DNA of 64,000 nt. Origin: Streptomyces sp. TG1A-60. Its GTDB lineage: Bacteria > Actinomycetota > Actinomycetes > Streptomycetales > Streptomycetaceae. The notes under the pieces were generated by a model. It was not told the origin of the DNA and searched no databases. It worked only from the letters and a program-made list of their open reading frames with translations. The DNA lies in contig NZ_CP147520.1 of assembly GCF_037201975.1 (NCBI RefSeq), forward strand, positions 5,952,001 to 6,016,000, read 5' to 3'. Position 1 is the first letter of the stretch, and every line of letters begins with the position of its first letter. This document shows positions 53,563 through 62,397 of this stretch, piece after piece. The translations under genes and the position numbers were made by a program.

Positions 53563-54645
53563 GTGCCGAATAACATAGCCGCAAGCCTGCCCCAGCAGTG
53601 CAGCGCTCCTTCCGGACAGATCGCCGAACCGCGGGAACACCGCCTTGACATCGATCTGATGCGGCTGATCTGCTCCGCCACCATCATGCTGGGCCACGTA
53701 GGCGCCCAGTTCATCCGCTCGACCGGGAACACCCCCGCCAACGGCACAGGGTCGTACTGGGCAGGACACGTGGCCGAGGCGATCAACCCGTTCGCTGTTC
53801 CCATGTACTTCGCCATCGCCGGCTGGGCCGTGCTGGTCGGCGCACCCCCGCGAGACAGCGACAGGATGTGGAAGAGGATCGTCCGCAATATCGTTCCGCT
53901 CTTCGCGTGGACGGCGATCTACCTGGTCTGGGCCTGGCTGCGGAACCGCAACGACCGGCCCATGACCGAGCTGGCGGCAGACTCCTTCTTCGGTTCTGTA
54001 CAGCCCGCCTACCACCTGTGGTTCATGTACAACTACATCCCGATCATCGCGCTGCTTGCCTTCGCGATGCTGATCAAGGCCGGGAAGCGGCCCTGGGGGC
54101 TGGGAGCCGCACTGCTCGGGATCGCGGTCCTGCCGAGCGTGTTGACCACCTTCTCCGAGGTCACGGGTCGGGAAATGCCGTCCGTGGCCTGGGGATTCGG
54201 TACCTATTCGCTGGTGTACGCGGTCGGGGGCGCGATGTTGTTCGCCATCCCGGCCGGGGCCGTACGGTTGCGCTGGCCGCTGTTCGCTCTGCTGCCGATC
54301 ACGATGGCCGCGTCCCTCTGGTACAACACGCAGGTCCATTACGTGATGCCCAACGCTCACCTGTTCGTCGCCGTCATGAGCATCTGCATGCTGCTCCTGA
54401 TCAGCAGGATCCGGATCCCGGAGAAACGGCGGCCACTCCTGCAGAAGCTGGCCGGCGCCGCGCTCGGCGCGTACATGGTGCATGTGCTGTTCGTCGAGGA
54501 ACTCGTCACCCCCCTGGTGTCGCCGGACCTGAGCGGACCGGTGGCGGGGCTACTTCTGATCAGTCTGGTGCTCACGGTCATGGCGCTGTCGTTCGCCACC
54601 AGCCTGCTGTGGGGCAAGCTGAACCTGCGGCGCCTGCTTGGCTGA
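53563..54645 (+). CDS. acyltransferase 3 family membrane protein
   Basis: 360 aa from GTG 53563 (ATG 53506 is an alternative). About ten membrane helices. Family hallmarks: an early RLDIDLMRLICSATIMLGHV, where catalytic His sits near residue 43, and AINPFAVPMYFAIAGWAVL. Later helices include YHLWFMYNYIPIIALLAFAM and GAYMVHVLFVEEL. Such enzymes O-acylate (usually acetylate) extracellular sugars. It stands with two glycosyltransferases and a methyltransferase, which fits polymer decoration. Confidence 0.88.
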   Translation: MPNNIAASLPQQCSAPSGQIAEPREHRLDIDLMRLICSATIMLGHVGAQFIRSTGNTPANGTGSYWAGHVAEAINPFAVPMYFAIAGWAVLVGAPPRDSDRMWKRIVRNIVPLFAWTAIYLVWAWLRNRNDRPMTELAADSFFGSVQPAYHLWFMYNYIPIIALLAFAMLIKAGKRPWGLGAALLGIAVLPSVLTTFSEVTGREMPSVAWGFGTYSLVYAVGGAMLFAIPAGAVRLRWPLFALLPITMAASLWYNTQVHYVMPNAHLFVAVMSICMLLLISRIRIPEKRRPLLQKLAGAALGAYMVHVLFVEELVTPLVSPDLSGPVAGLLLISLVLTVMALSFATSLLWGKLNLRRLLG

Positions 54646-55091
54646 CCGGCCGGGCATGCATGCGCCACGAGCCCTGCCCCGCCGAGTCGATCGGACTCGC
54701 GAGGGGCGGGCCTCTGCGCATCCGGCGGCCGGGCGCGTCCAGCCCGGAAGGCACCCCACGGCACATACGCCCCCGACACCTCCCGCAGCGCGTTGCACAC
54801 TTCGCGCACCGTCGCCCGGGCCTTCAGCGCCTCCTTCATCGGGCAGAGGACAGGCCATGGGCGGCACAAGACTTTCGACACGGCGCGGGCCGGACCGTGC
54901 CCGCCGGGAGGCGGCCCGGCGGCCTTCGGCACACCGGGACCACGTGGCTCCGCCATGCGGAGTTCGCCACTTGTTCGTGCTCCGATCAATTCCGCACCCC
55001 TTCCCCGCAGGAGACGCACACCTAGCCTGTCCCCGACCCGCGAACCGCACCACTGCGAATCGACTCCCGATGGATTGAGGTCTTCGGTTCC
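54646..55091. other. intergenic stretch with a mutase remnant
   Basis: 446 bp. On the reverse strand it contains the C-terminal remnant described at 54735. The rest shows no gene. The bases before 55092 should contain the methyltransferase promoter. Confidence 0.6.
54735..54850 (-). pseudogene. methylmalonyl-CoA mutase-like C-terminal remnant
   Basis: The reverse strand reads PMKEALKARATVREVCNALR and EVSGAYVPWGAF, the usual end of methylmalonyl-CoA mutase catalytic subunits and MeaA-like proteins. Only about 35 residues remain, with no start or stop in family position. Confidence 0.55.
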
Positions 55092-56030
55092 ATGAATAGC
55101 CGCCCCCTGCTCACCAGTTCGGCTTCCCGACGTCTGCTGCGCCCGGTCACCGACCTCATCGACCAGCGCATCGAGCGGCGGATCCGCTCGGCGGCCGCTG
55201 CGAAAGAGGCAGAGGACGCCGTGGAGAAGAAGCAACTCCGTGACGCCGTCGAACTGATGAAGCACCATCAGCTCACCCTCGAACTACTGCTCGGCCCTCG
55301 CGCTCGCGGGCTCTCGCGGATCGTGAGCCATGGCCCCCTGAACCGCCTGTACTCCGAGGTGGAGGCACTGTCCGGAGACCGGGACGCCGCCGTCCGCAAT
55401 GTCGCCACCGCGTTCCGCCTGCTGGTCGCGCTGGAGTCACTCGGGGTCGGCCGGATCGCCGGCGGCACCATGAACATCTGCGGCAAGCTCGGCACGATTC
55501 CCCTGCTCGACCCGCCGAACGACGAGATACTCGAGATCGGCACGCTATACGGCATGTTCTCCGCCGGGCTGGTCCGGATGATGGAGCGCGACGGCCGCAG
55601 CCCGAGCGTGACAATCGTCGACCCGTTCGCCGGCGTGCAGCTCCAGCCCGGCTCTCCCGAGCGGCCCGACCCCTCCGGCGCCCCGGTCGACGAGCACGCC
55701 GTCCGCACCAACCTCGCCCTGGCCGGCCCGGCGGGCGTGGGCGCCCGGATCCAGCGGGGCTTCTCCGAGAACGCCGACACCCGCGCGGCCGTCTCGGACC
55801 GCAGCTACGGCGTGATCGTCGTCGACGGCGACCACTCGGCCGAGGGCGTCCTCGCCGACCTCCAGTGGGCCGAGCAGGTCGCCGCGCCGGGCGCGGTGAT
55901 CGTCCTCGACGACTACGGCGACCCCAAGTGGCCCGGTATCAAGGACGCGCTCGACAAGCACCTGACCGGCGAGACGCGCTTCACCTACCTGGGCAAGGCC
56001 GCCCTCTCGGCCTATCTGCGCGCCTCCTGA
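55092..56030 (+). CDS. class I SAM-dependent methyltransferase (Methyltransf_24-like)
   Basis: 312 aa. N-terminal helical, charged part (RRIRSAAAAKEAEDAVEKKQ), then a Rossmann methyltransferase: motif I ILEIGTLYGMFSAGL near 151-165, VTIVDPFAG, VIVVDGDHSAEGVLADL and VIVLDDYGDPKWPGI. These DGDHS and DDYG segments are typical of the O-methyltransferases attached to glycan or rhamnosyl loci. It follows the surface-glycan genes in the same direction. Substrate unknown. Confidence 0.85.
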   Translation: MNSRPLLTSSASRRLLRPVTDLIDQRIERRIRSAAAAKEAEDAVEKKQLRDAVELMKHHQLTLELLLGPRARGLSRIVSHGPLNRLYSEVEALSGDRDAAVRNVATAFRLLVALESLGVGRIAGGTMNICGKLGTIPLLDPPNDEILEIGTLYGMFSAGLVRMMERDGRSPSVTIVDPFAGVQLQPGSPERPDPSGAPVDEHAVRTNLALAGPAGVGARIQRGFSENADTRAAVSDRSYGVIVVDGDHSAEGVLADLQWAEQVAAPGAVIVLDDYGDPKWPGIKDALDKHLTGETRFTYLGKAALSAYLRAS

Positions 56031-56178
56031 GCTTGAGATCTAACCCATCGGATTCGAACGCCTCTGACCGGCGCTTTCGGATGCGATCAACGCTCCTGCG
56101 GCAGCCCTGAATCGGGCGAAAACGCCCAGCTCGTACGGCGGAGGGTCGTGTTCGAACGGCGAGGATGAATCTCAAGCT
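56030..56178. repeat. 149-bp MITE-like inverted-repeat element
   Basis: Ends AGCTTGAGAT (56030-56039) and ATCTCAAGCT (56169-56178) are exact inverted copies; 12-13 bp further in, both arms have TTCGAAC. A GGGCG-AAAA-CGCCC hairpin lies in the middle. It begins on the last base of the methyltransferase stop. It may be a small non-autonomous element or simply a compound terminator. Confidence 0.4.
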
Positions 56179-56389
56179 GAGGGCCCGTTGGGCAGCGCGG
56201 CCGCGAATCGTGTCACGGGAAACGGGAGCTCGCCGTCCACCGCCTTGGGGTTGACGGGTACGGCCGTTCCTCCGGCCCGGTGCACCCGGTGACGGGTGCG
56301 CCGGATTCAGCCCACAGCGCCTACGAGGAGTGCCCGCACGACCCCGACTGTCATGAGCACATCCATATCGCGACGCGGCGCGACCGTGC
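56179..56389. other. intergenic stretch, no supported gene
   Basis: Together with the inverted-repeat element above, it makes a 360-bp gap after the methyltransferase. The reverse-strand frame of the luciferase-like remnant stays open here but has no family likeness. Confidence 0.5.
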
Positions 56390-57012
56390 ACGCCGACGGG
56401 GTCGGTCTCCGTGATCACCTTCAGGTCGGGTGCCAGCAGCGGGCCCGCGCCCAGGGTCTCGCGGGCCTCGGCGGTGTGTTCCGGGGTCACGGGATACGGG
56501 TGGGAGCCGGCGGCGCGGTCGCGGGACAGCCGGAGCATCTTCGGGCCGAGCGCGGCGAGCACCCGGCGGTCGGCGGGGACTCCGGCCGCGTCCAGGGCGT
56601 CCAGATGGTCGACCATGGCGGCGTACGGGCGCCGGTACTGCTCCGCGCGCTTGGCGTGGCTCACGCCGAGGCCGAGCAGGAAGCGTCCGGGGTGGGCGGC
56701 CTCCAGCTCGGCGAAGCGCCGGGCCGTGTCGGCGGGCTCGTGCTGCCAGACGCCCTGGATGCCGGTGGCGACGGTGATATGTGCCGTCGCCTCGATGAGG
56801 GGCGCGGCGTGGTGCGCCGCGGTGCTGCCGCCGAGCCAGATGGCACCGAAGCCGAGCCCCTCCAACTCGGCTGCCGCATCCATCAGTTCACCTCTTCTGG
56901 CCGGGTCCTCGCTGCGCAGGCCGACGCTCCAGACGCCGTACCGCCCCACCTGTTTCGCCGGCCCTGTCCGCCCCGGCCGTTCCGCCCGTCCCGCGCTCTT
57001 CGGTTCCACCAT
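56390..57012 (-). pseudogene. LLM-class F420-dependent oxidoreductase, C-terminally truncated
   Basis: From ATG 57012, about 205 residues match luciferase-like F420 enzymes: GRYGVWSVGLRSEDPA, GFGAIWLGGS, ITVATGIQGVW, GRFLLGLGVSHA and YRRPYAAMVDHLDALD, then TLGAGPLLAPDLKVITETDP. At about 56395 the likeness ends, where the family has a further 80-90 residues. The frame stays open on non-family sequence to 55981. It is probably inactive. Confidence 0.78.
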
Positions 57013-57201
57013 GCAAACGCCAACCCGCCCGCCTGCGCGATCTACTCCTGACAACCCGTCGACAAAAAACGTGTCGCATCCATTGACGCCCCTCCCACCT
57101 CGCCTTTACGTTCTGGCCGAAGTTACGCACAGTGTTCGCAATATCGAACGTATCGAGTGAGCAGAATTCCTGACAACGAGCCGCTCCCGGAGGGACTAGT
57201 C

Positions 57202-58731
57202 GTGTTCCCCATCCGTGCCCGCCGCCGGCGGACCCCCCGCCGCAGTCTGATGCTGGGGGCAGCGCTGCTGGCCCTGTTCGCCTCGCTCCTCTCCGTGCAG
57301 ACCGTCCAGACCGCGCCGCCCGCCGCCGCGGCCGACGGCAAGCCGTACACCAACCCGGTCAAGTCCCAGAAGGGCGCCGACCCGTGGCTGGAGTACCACG
57401 ACGGCAACTACTACCTGGTGACGACCTCGTTCACCGGTGAGCTGACCATGCGGAAGTCGCCGACGCTGGCCGGGCTGAGCACCGCGCCCAGCGTGCAGGT
57501 GTGGTCCGACAGCACCAGCAGCCGCAACTGGAACATGTGGGCCCCGGAGATCCACTTCTTCGACGGCAAGTGGTACCTGTACTACTCCGCCGGGCCGCGC
57601 ACATCCGACTGCTGTGACGATCAGCGCACTCACGTGCTGGAGAGCGCCGGGTCCGACCCGATGGGCCCGTACACCTTCAAGAACACCCTCACCGGGTCCA
57701 ACCTGAACCCGAACGGCTGGCTGATCGACGTCAGCGTGCTCAAGCACGACAACAAGCTGTACCTGGCGGGCAGTGGTTCGGTGGGCGGCAGCAGGCAGAG
57801 CCTCGTCATCGCGCCGCTCAGCAACCCGTACACGCTCGCCGGCTCCACCTTCACCGTCATCTCCAGCCCGACCCTGAGCTGGGAGAGGCAGAGCGGGGAC
57901 GTCAACGAAGCGCCCGAGCCGCTCTACCGCAACGGCCGCACCTTCCTCATCTACTCCGCGAGCGCCTGCTGGGGCCCCGACTACAAGCTCGGGCAGCTGG
58001 AGCTGACCGGCTCCGACCCGCTGCTCGCCTCCTCGTGGACGAAGAAGCAGACGCCGGTCTTCCAGCGCAGCGACGCCAACAGCGTGTACGCGCCCGGCCA
58101 CAACGGGTTCTTCACCTCGCCCGACGGCACGGAGAACTGGATCGTCTACCACGCCAACGACTCGGCGAGCGACGGCTGCGACAACGGCCGTACGACGCGT
58201 GCCCAGAAGTTCACCTGGAACGCGGACGGCACCCCGAACTTCGGCACCCCCGTCGCCCTCGGCACGACGCTCGCCGGCCCCTCCGGTGAGACGGCGACGA
58301 CGCCGAACGCGTACACGATCGTCAACCGCAACAGCGGCAAGTGCCTGGACGTCAACGGCGGCAACACCGCAGACGGCACCGACATCTTCCAGTGGACCTG
58401 CAACGGCGGGGCCAACCAGAAGTGGCGCGTCGAGGACCGCGCCGACGACACCAGCCGGCTGGTGAACGTGGCCACCGGCAAGGTCGCCGATGTCGCCGAC
58501 TGCGCGAGCGCCGACGGCGCCGACATCCGGCAGTGGTCCTGGCTGAACAACGACTGCCAGAAGTTCCGCATGGTCTACCTGGGCGGCGACCACGTGCGGA
58601 TCGTGAGCGCCGCCACCGGCAAGGTCATGGACGTCGCCGACTGCGGTACCGCCAACGGCGTCGACGTACGTCAGTGGTCCTGGCTCAACAACGACTGCCA
58701 GCAGTGGAAGCTCGTCCCCACAACCGCCTGA
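57202..58731 (+). CDS. secreted GH43 arabinofuranosidase with ricin-type (CBM13) domain
   Basis: 509 aa from GTG 57202, preferred over GTG 57157 because GGAGGGA at 57189-57195 sits 6 nt before it. Signal peptide: RRRRTPRRSLMLGAALLALF followed by Ala-rich cleavage region. GH43 five-bladed propeller with catalytic residues in KGADPWLEY (Asp), GWLIDVSVL (Asp) and VNEAPEPL (Glu). From about residue 385 a ricin B-like lectin domain follows (CLDVNGGNTADGT, two further VADC/QWSWLNNDCQ repeats). It releases arabinose from arabinan or arabinoxylan outside the cell. Confidence 0.93.
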   Translation: MFPIRARRRRTPRRSLMLGAALLALFASLLSVQTVQTAPPAAAADGKPYTNPVKSQKGADPWLEYHDGNYYLVTTSFTGELTMRKSPTLAGLSTAPSVQVWSDSTSSRNWNMWAPEIHFFDGKWYLYYSAGPRTSDCCDDQRTHVLESAGSDPMGPYTFKNTLTGSNLNPNGWLIDVSVLKHDNKLYLAGSGSVGGSRQSLVIAPLSNPYTLAGSTFTVISSPTLSWERQSGDVNEAPEPLYRNGRTFLIYSASACWGPDYKLGQLELTGSDPLLASSWTKKQTPVFQRSDANSVYAPGHNGFFTSPDGTENWIVYHANDSASDGCDNGRTTRAQKFTWNADGTPNFGTPVALGTTLAGPSGETATTPNAYTIVNRNSGKCLDVNGGNTADGTDIFQWTCNGGANQKWRVEDRADDTSRLVNVATGKVADVADCASADGADIRQWSWLNNDCQKFRMVYLGGDHVRIVSAATGKVMDVADCGTANGVDVRQWSWLNNDCQQWKLVPTTA

Positions 58732-58745
58732 TCCCCGTCCGCCGA

Positions 58746-58787
58746 CTCCCCGACCTCGACTCCCCGACCTCGACTCCCCGACCTCGA
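58746..58787 (+). repeat. three tandem 14-bp repeats
   Basis: CTCCCCGACCTCGA occurs three times without gap between the two GH43 genes; AAGGA, the ribosome binding site of the second gene, follows directly. Confidence 0.9.
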
Positions 58788-58800
58788 AGGACCGCACACA

Positions 58801-60248
58801 TGAGACGTCTCGTCAGACGCGTCGTGGTGGCCGCGGCGGCAGCGTTCGCCGTCCTCACCACCGTGACCACGCCCGCCCAGGCGGCGGCCCCCGCATCCCC
58901 GGCCGTGACCTTCACCAACCCGATAGCCGAACAGCGGGCCGACCCGCACATCTACAAGCACACGGACGGCTACTACTACTTCACCGCCACCGTGCCCGCA
59001 TACGACAGGATCGTCATGCGGCGGGCCACCACCCTCCAGGGCCTCGCCACGGCCGCCGAGACCACCATCTGGACCAAGCACGCCAGCGGTGAGATGGGCG
59101 CCCACATCTGGGCCCCGGAGATCCACTTCATCGACGGCAAGTGGTACATCCACTTCGCGGCCGGCGCCTCCAACGACATCTGGAAGATCCGCCCGTACGT
59201 CCTGGAGACCGGCGCCGCCAACCCGCTCACCGGCACCTGGACCGAGAAGGGCCGCATCGCCCTGCCGCTGGACACCTTCTCGCTCGACGCGACGACCTTC
59301 GTCCACAACGGCACCCGCTACCTCAGCTGGGCCCAGAACGACCCCGCCGTCGGCAGCGGTACGAACATCTACCTCGCCCCGATGTCCAACCCCTGGACCA
59401 TCAGCGGCACCCCGGTGCGGATCTCCACGCCCACCCACTCCTGGGAGACCGTCGGCCACCGCGTCAACGAGGGCCCGGCCGTCATCCAGCGCAACGGCAG
59501 GGTCTTCATGACCTTCTCGGCCAGCGCCACCGACGCCAACTACTGCCTGGGCCTGCTGACCGCCGACGCCACCGCCGACCTCATGAACCCGGCCTCCTGG
59601 ACGAAGAACCCGAACCCGGTGTTCAGGAGCAACGCCGCCACCAGCCAGTACGGCCCCGGCCACAACACCTTCACCACGTCCGAGGACGGCAAGTCGGACA
59701 TCCTCGTCTACCACGACCGCAGCTACAAGGACATCAGTGGCGACCCGCTCAACGACCCCAACCGCCGCACCCGCTACCAGAAGCTGTACTGGAACGCCGA
59801 CGGCACCCCGAACTTCGGCATCCCCGTCGCCGACGGCACGACCCCGGTCCGCCTCTCCTCGTACAACTTCCCGGACAGGTTCATCCGGCACTGGGAGTAC
59901 CGCGCGAAGCTGGAGGCCGACGTCACCAACCTCGCCGACTCGCAGTTCCGGGTCGTCACCGGCCTGGCCGGCAGCGGCACGGTCTCGCTGGAGTCGGCGA
60001 ACTTCCCCGGCTACTACCTGCGCCACAAGAACCACGAGCTGTGGGTGGAGAAGGACAACGGCACGGCCCTCTTCGACGCCGACGCCTCCTTCCACCAGCG
60101 CGCCGGTCTCGCCGACTCCGCGGCCGGGGTGTCGTACGAGTCGTACAACTTCCCTGGTCGCTACATCCGGCACTACGAGAACCTGCTCTACAGCCAGCCG
60201 GTGAGCACGACCCTCGACCGGCAGGACGCCACCTTCTACAAGGAGTAG
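58801..60248 (+). CDS. secreted GH43 exo-arabinofuranosidase with CBM42
   Basis: 482 aa. Signal peptide LVRRVVVAAAAAFAVLTTVT with AQAAA cleavage region. GH43 residues: EQRADPHIY (Asp), FSLDATTF (Asp) and VNEGPAVI (Glu). The C-terminal 150 residues are an AbfB/CBM42 arabinose-binding trefoil (SSYNFPDRFIRH, ESANFPGYYLRH, ESYNFPGRYIRHYE). This GH43-CBM42 plan is known from the exo-1,5-alpha-L-arabinofuranosidase of S. avermitilis. It is 69 nt after the ricin-type paralog, probably co-transcribed. Bases 59331-59675 recur inverted at 13030-13374. Confidence 0.94.
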
Positions 60249-60264
60249 GGCTCAGGGATCATCA

Positions 60265-60311
60265 GTCAGCCGCCTGCGCGTCGCCCATAAGGTGGCGCGC
60301 AGGCGGCTGAC
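60265..60311. terminator. strong bidirectional hairpin
   Basis: Perfect 16-bp arms GTCAGCCGCCTGCGCG (60265-60280) and 60296-60311, 15-nt loop. It lies 16 nt after the GH43-CBM42 stop and before the convergent LuxR remnant. Confidence 0.9.
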
Positions 60312-60375
60312 CGTCACGAAGTGACAGCCGCGGTCCGCGAGTCGTCGTGGCCGGCCGCGCGGTCCCCCGCGCCCC

Positions 60376-60725
60376 TCACGGGCCGCCCCGATCCGGCGGT
60401 GCCACCTGGACCAGCCCCGACCGGTACGCCGTCACCACCAGTTGCGCCCTGGCCCGGGCCCTCAGCTTCGTCATCGCCCGGTGGACGTGGGTACGGACCG
60501 TCAGCGGGCTGACGTACAGCTTCTCGGCTATCTCGTCGTTGGAGCGGCCCTCGGCGGCCAGGGACATGACCTCGCGTTCCCGGGTGGTGAGGGTGGTCAG
60601 CCGGTCGGGGGTGGCGAGGCGCTGCCCAGGGGCGGGCGCGGCGAGGAAGCGGGTGATGACGGTGCGGGTGGCGGCGGGGGAGAGGGGGGTGTCACCGGCG
60701 GCCACGGTGCGGATGCGTCGCTCAG
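60376..60725 (-). pseudogene. NarL/LuxR-type response regulator, receiver domain missing
   Basis: Ends with a complete LuxR helix-turn-helix: LTTREREVMSLAAEGRSNDE and LYVSPLTVRTHVHRAMTKLR. Upstream only the tail of the receiver linker remains (RIRTVAAGDTPLSPAATRTV). At about 60725 it joins, in another frame, the small membrane protein remnant. An ATG inside (60705) could still express the HTH alone (109 aa). Confidence 0.8.
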
Positions 60726-60727
60726 CC

Positions 60728-60916
60728 GCTGCGCCTGCTCGACGAACTCCGCGTACACCGTCCGCCGCGTCTCCCGCAGCCGTCCACCCGCTGCGCGCCC
60801 GCCGTCGTGTCCGCCTGTATCCGCGCCGCCCGCGCGGTCCCCTGGCTGGTCACCCAGCTCGCGAGCACGGCGGTGCCGGCGGTGAGCGAGGCGATCCAGA
60901 ACGCGCTGTCAGCCAC
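60728..60916 (-). pseudogene. small membrane protein remnant, frameshifted
   Basis: From ATG 60916: DSAFWIASLTAGTAVLASWV, one membrane helix, then RAARIQADTTAGAQRVDG. One missing base near 60784 moves the sensible continuation (LRETRRTVYAEFVEQAQRLS) into the next frame, where it runs into the LuxR remnant. It starts 8 nt inside the 3' end of the MazG-like gene. Confidence 0.6.
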
Positions 60917-61253
60917 GGCGGGCGCCCAGGGAGCGTTCGGTCACCCGGGCCAGGTGGGTGGCGAAGACCGCGCGGGCGTCCGGGGTGAGGGTACGCAGGG
61001 CGACCAGGGCCGTGATGACGACGTCGCACAGCTCCGACCGGACGTCGTCCCACGTGTGGGTGGTGCCCTTGCGCGGGTTCTGGCCGGTCGCGCCGATGAC
61101 CGCCTGGGCGACCTCGCCGACCTCCTCCTGGAGCTTCGGCATCCGCAGGAGCACGCCCTCCTGGCCGCCGTGCGGTCGGTCCGCCTCCAGCCAGGCGTGG
61201 AGGAGGGTGATGGAGTGCCAGAGGTCGTCGGGGGAGTGGGACTGCTCGCTCAT
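60909..61253 (-). CDS. MazG-like nucleotide pyrophosphohydrolase
   Basis: 114 aa from ATG 61253. The all-alpha NTP-PPase pattern is visible: LQEEVGEVAQAVIG near residues 41-54 (Glu-Glu-x-x-Glu) and DDVRSELCDVVITALVAL near 69-86 (Glu-x-x-Asp). It hydrolyses nucleoside triphosphates, probably as house-cleaning. Gap of 55 nt to the DoxX gene in the same direction. Confidence 0.88.
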   Translation of the reverse strand: MSEQSHSPDDLWHSITLLHAWLEADRPHGGQEGVLLRMPKLQEEVGEVAQAVIGATGQNPRKGTTHTWDDVRSELCDVVITALVALRTLTPDARAVFATHLARVTERSLGARRG

Positions 61254-61308
61254 GGGCGCAGCTTGCCACGCCCCTACGACAGTGACGGTCGTTCCTCGAA
61301 AGTGACGG

Positions 61309-61854
61309 TCACTCCTCGAACAGGGCCTCCTGCTCGCCCTCCTTCTCCTTGCGCACCCTCTGGTTCCGCGCGCCCACGACCACGGCCGTGACGGCGGCCG
61401 TACCGGCGAGCGCCACCGGGACCATCCAGCCCCGGTCGACGACATGGCGCAGTGCGTGGTCGAGGGAGAGCCGGCCGGGGCCGGCGACCGCGAGTCCCGC
61501 GGCGGCCAGGCCCAGGGTCGCGGCGTACTCGTAGCCGCCACCGGCGTTGAAGAAGCCGTTGGGCGCGTGGACCGCCGCCGCGCCGCCCATCGCGCCCGCC
61601 GCGGCGGCACCGGCCGCGGGCGTCGCGAGCCCCAGCGCGAGCAGCGTGCCGCCGCCCGTCTCGGCCAGCCCGGCCGCCGTGGCACTCGCCTTGCCGGGCG
61701 TGTACCCGACGGACTCCATGAACGCGCCGGTCCCCTCGATCCCGCCCCCGCCGAACCAGCCGAACAGCTTCTGCGTGCCGTGCGCGGCGAGTACACCGCC
61801 CGCGCCAAGCCGGAGCAGCAGCAGTCCCAGATCACGTCGGTCGAACGAAGCCAT
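61309..61854 (-). CDS. DoxX family membrane protein
   Basis: 181 aa from ATG 61854. Four membrane helices in the DoxX arrangement: LGLLLLRLGAGGVLAAHGTQ followed by KLFGWFGGGG, the family hallmark, then Ala/Gly-rich helices and a last one (WMVPVALAGTAAVTAVVVGA). The tail is charged (RVRKEKEGEQEALFEE). Linked to redox or thiol stress in actinobacteria; precise role unknown. Confidence 0.9.
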   Translation of the reverse strand: MASFDRRDLGLLLLRLGAGGVLAAHGTQKLFGWFGGGGIEGTGAFMESVGYTPGKASATAAGLAETGGGTLLALGLATPAAGAAAAGAMGGAAAVHAPNGFFNAGGGYEYAATLGLAAAGLAVAGPGRLSLDHALRHVVDRGWMVPVALAGTAAVTAVVVGARNQRVRKEKEGEQEALFEE

Positions 61855-62012
61855 GAGCACTCCCGGACAGCCTGTACGTAGGTCCCCTCCCGCCTGTCCA
61901 CCGTCGCACCGATCACACGTGTCCGGGCCGCCCGCGCGCCCGTTCGGGTGGCGCCGTGGCCTCGCCGCGCTTCCGGTGGCGTACGTGTCCGAACGGTGTG
62001 AGGCTGACCGCC

Positions 62013-62339
62013 ATGACGATCGCACCCGCCAAACTCAGCGACCCGGCCGTCCGGGCCTTCGTCGCCGCGGTGAACGCCCACGACCAGGACGCGTTCTTCG
62101 CGCTCCTCACGGAGGACGCGACCATGTCGGACGACGGCTCCGACCGGGACCTCGCGGACTGGACCGACCGGGAGATCTTCTCCTCGCGCGCCCACATGGA
62201 GGTCCGGCGCGAGTCCGACGGCGGCCGTTCGCTGATCGCCGACTACCGCAACGACACGTGGGGCGAGATGCGCACCGCCTGGCGCTTCACGGTGTCGGAG
62301 GACGGCAGGATCAGCCGGTTCGAGACGGGCCAGGCCTGA
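62013..62339 (+). CDS. SnoaL/NTF2-like small protein
   Basis: 108 aa from ATG 62013. Cone-shaped alpha+beta barrel pattern: VRAFVAAVNAHDQDAFFALL, LTEDATMSDDGSDRDL and the end WRFTVSEDGRISRFETGQA. Members bind or isomerise small molecules. Single gene, divergent from DoxX. Confidence 0.85.
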   Translation: MTIAPAKLSDPAVRAFVAAVNAHDQDAFFALLTEDATMSDDGSDRDLADWTDREIFSSRAHMEVRRESDGGRSLIADYRNDTWGEMRTAWRFTVSEDGRISRFETGQA

Positions 62340-62358
62340 CGACGGGCCCCAGGGGGTC

Positions 62359-62389
62359 TTGCCTTCGTGCGCACTCCAACTCCTAGGGT
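62359..62389 (+). promoter_or_regulatory. putative promoter for a leaderless aldo/keto reductase mRNA
   Basis: TTGCCT (62359-62364) and TAGGGT (62384-62389) with a 19-bp spacer. The ATG lies 8 nt after the -10 box, so transcription would start at or next to it. No ribosome binding site is seen, which is consistent with a leaderless message. Confidence 0.6.
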
Positions 62390-62397
62390 CCCGGGGC

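Noticed and set aside
54550..55053. 167-codon minus-strand frame
   Set aside because: Low-complexity Arg/Gly composition; only the mutase remnant in another frame shows a family match.
56045..56170. TTCGAA-containing blocks as a tRNA T-loop
   Set aside because: The bases on either side do not form the T stem or a cloverleaf on either strand; better explained as inverted repeats.
58746..58787. Tandem repeats as a CRISPR array
   Set aside because: Only three 14-bp units with no spacers between them.
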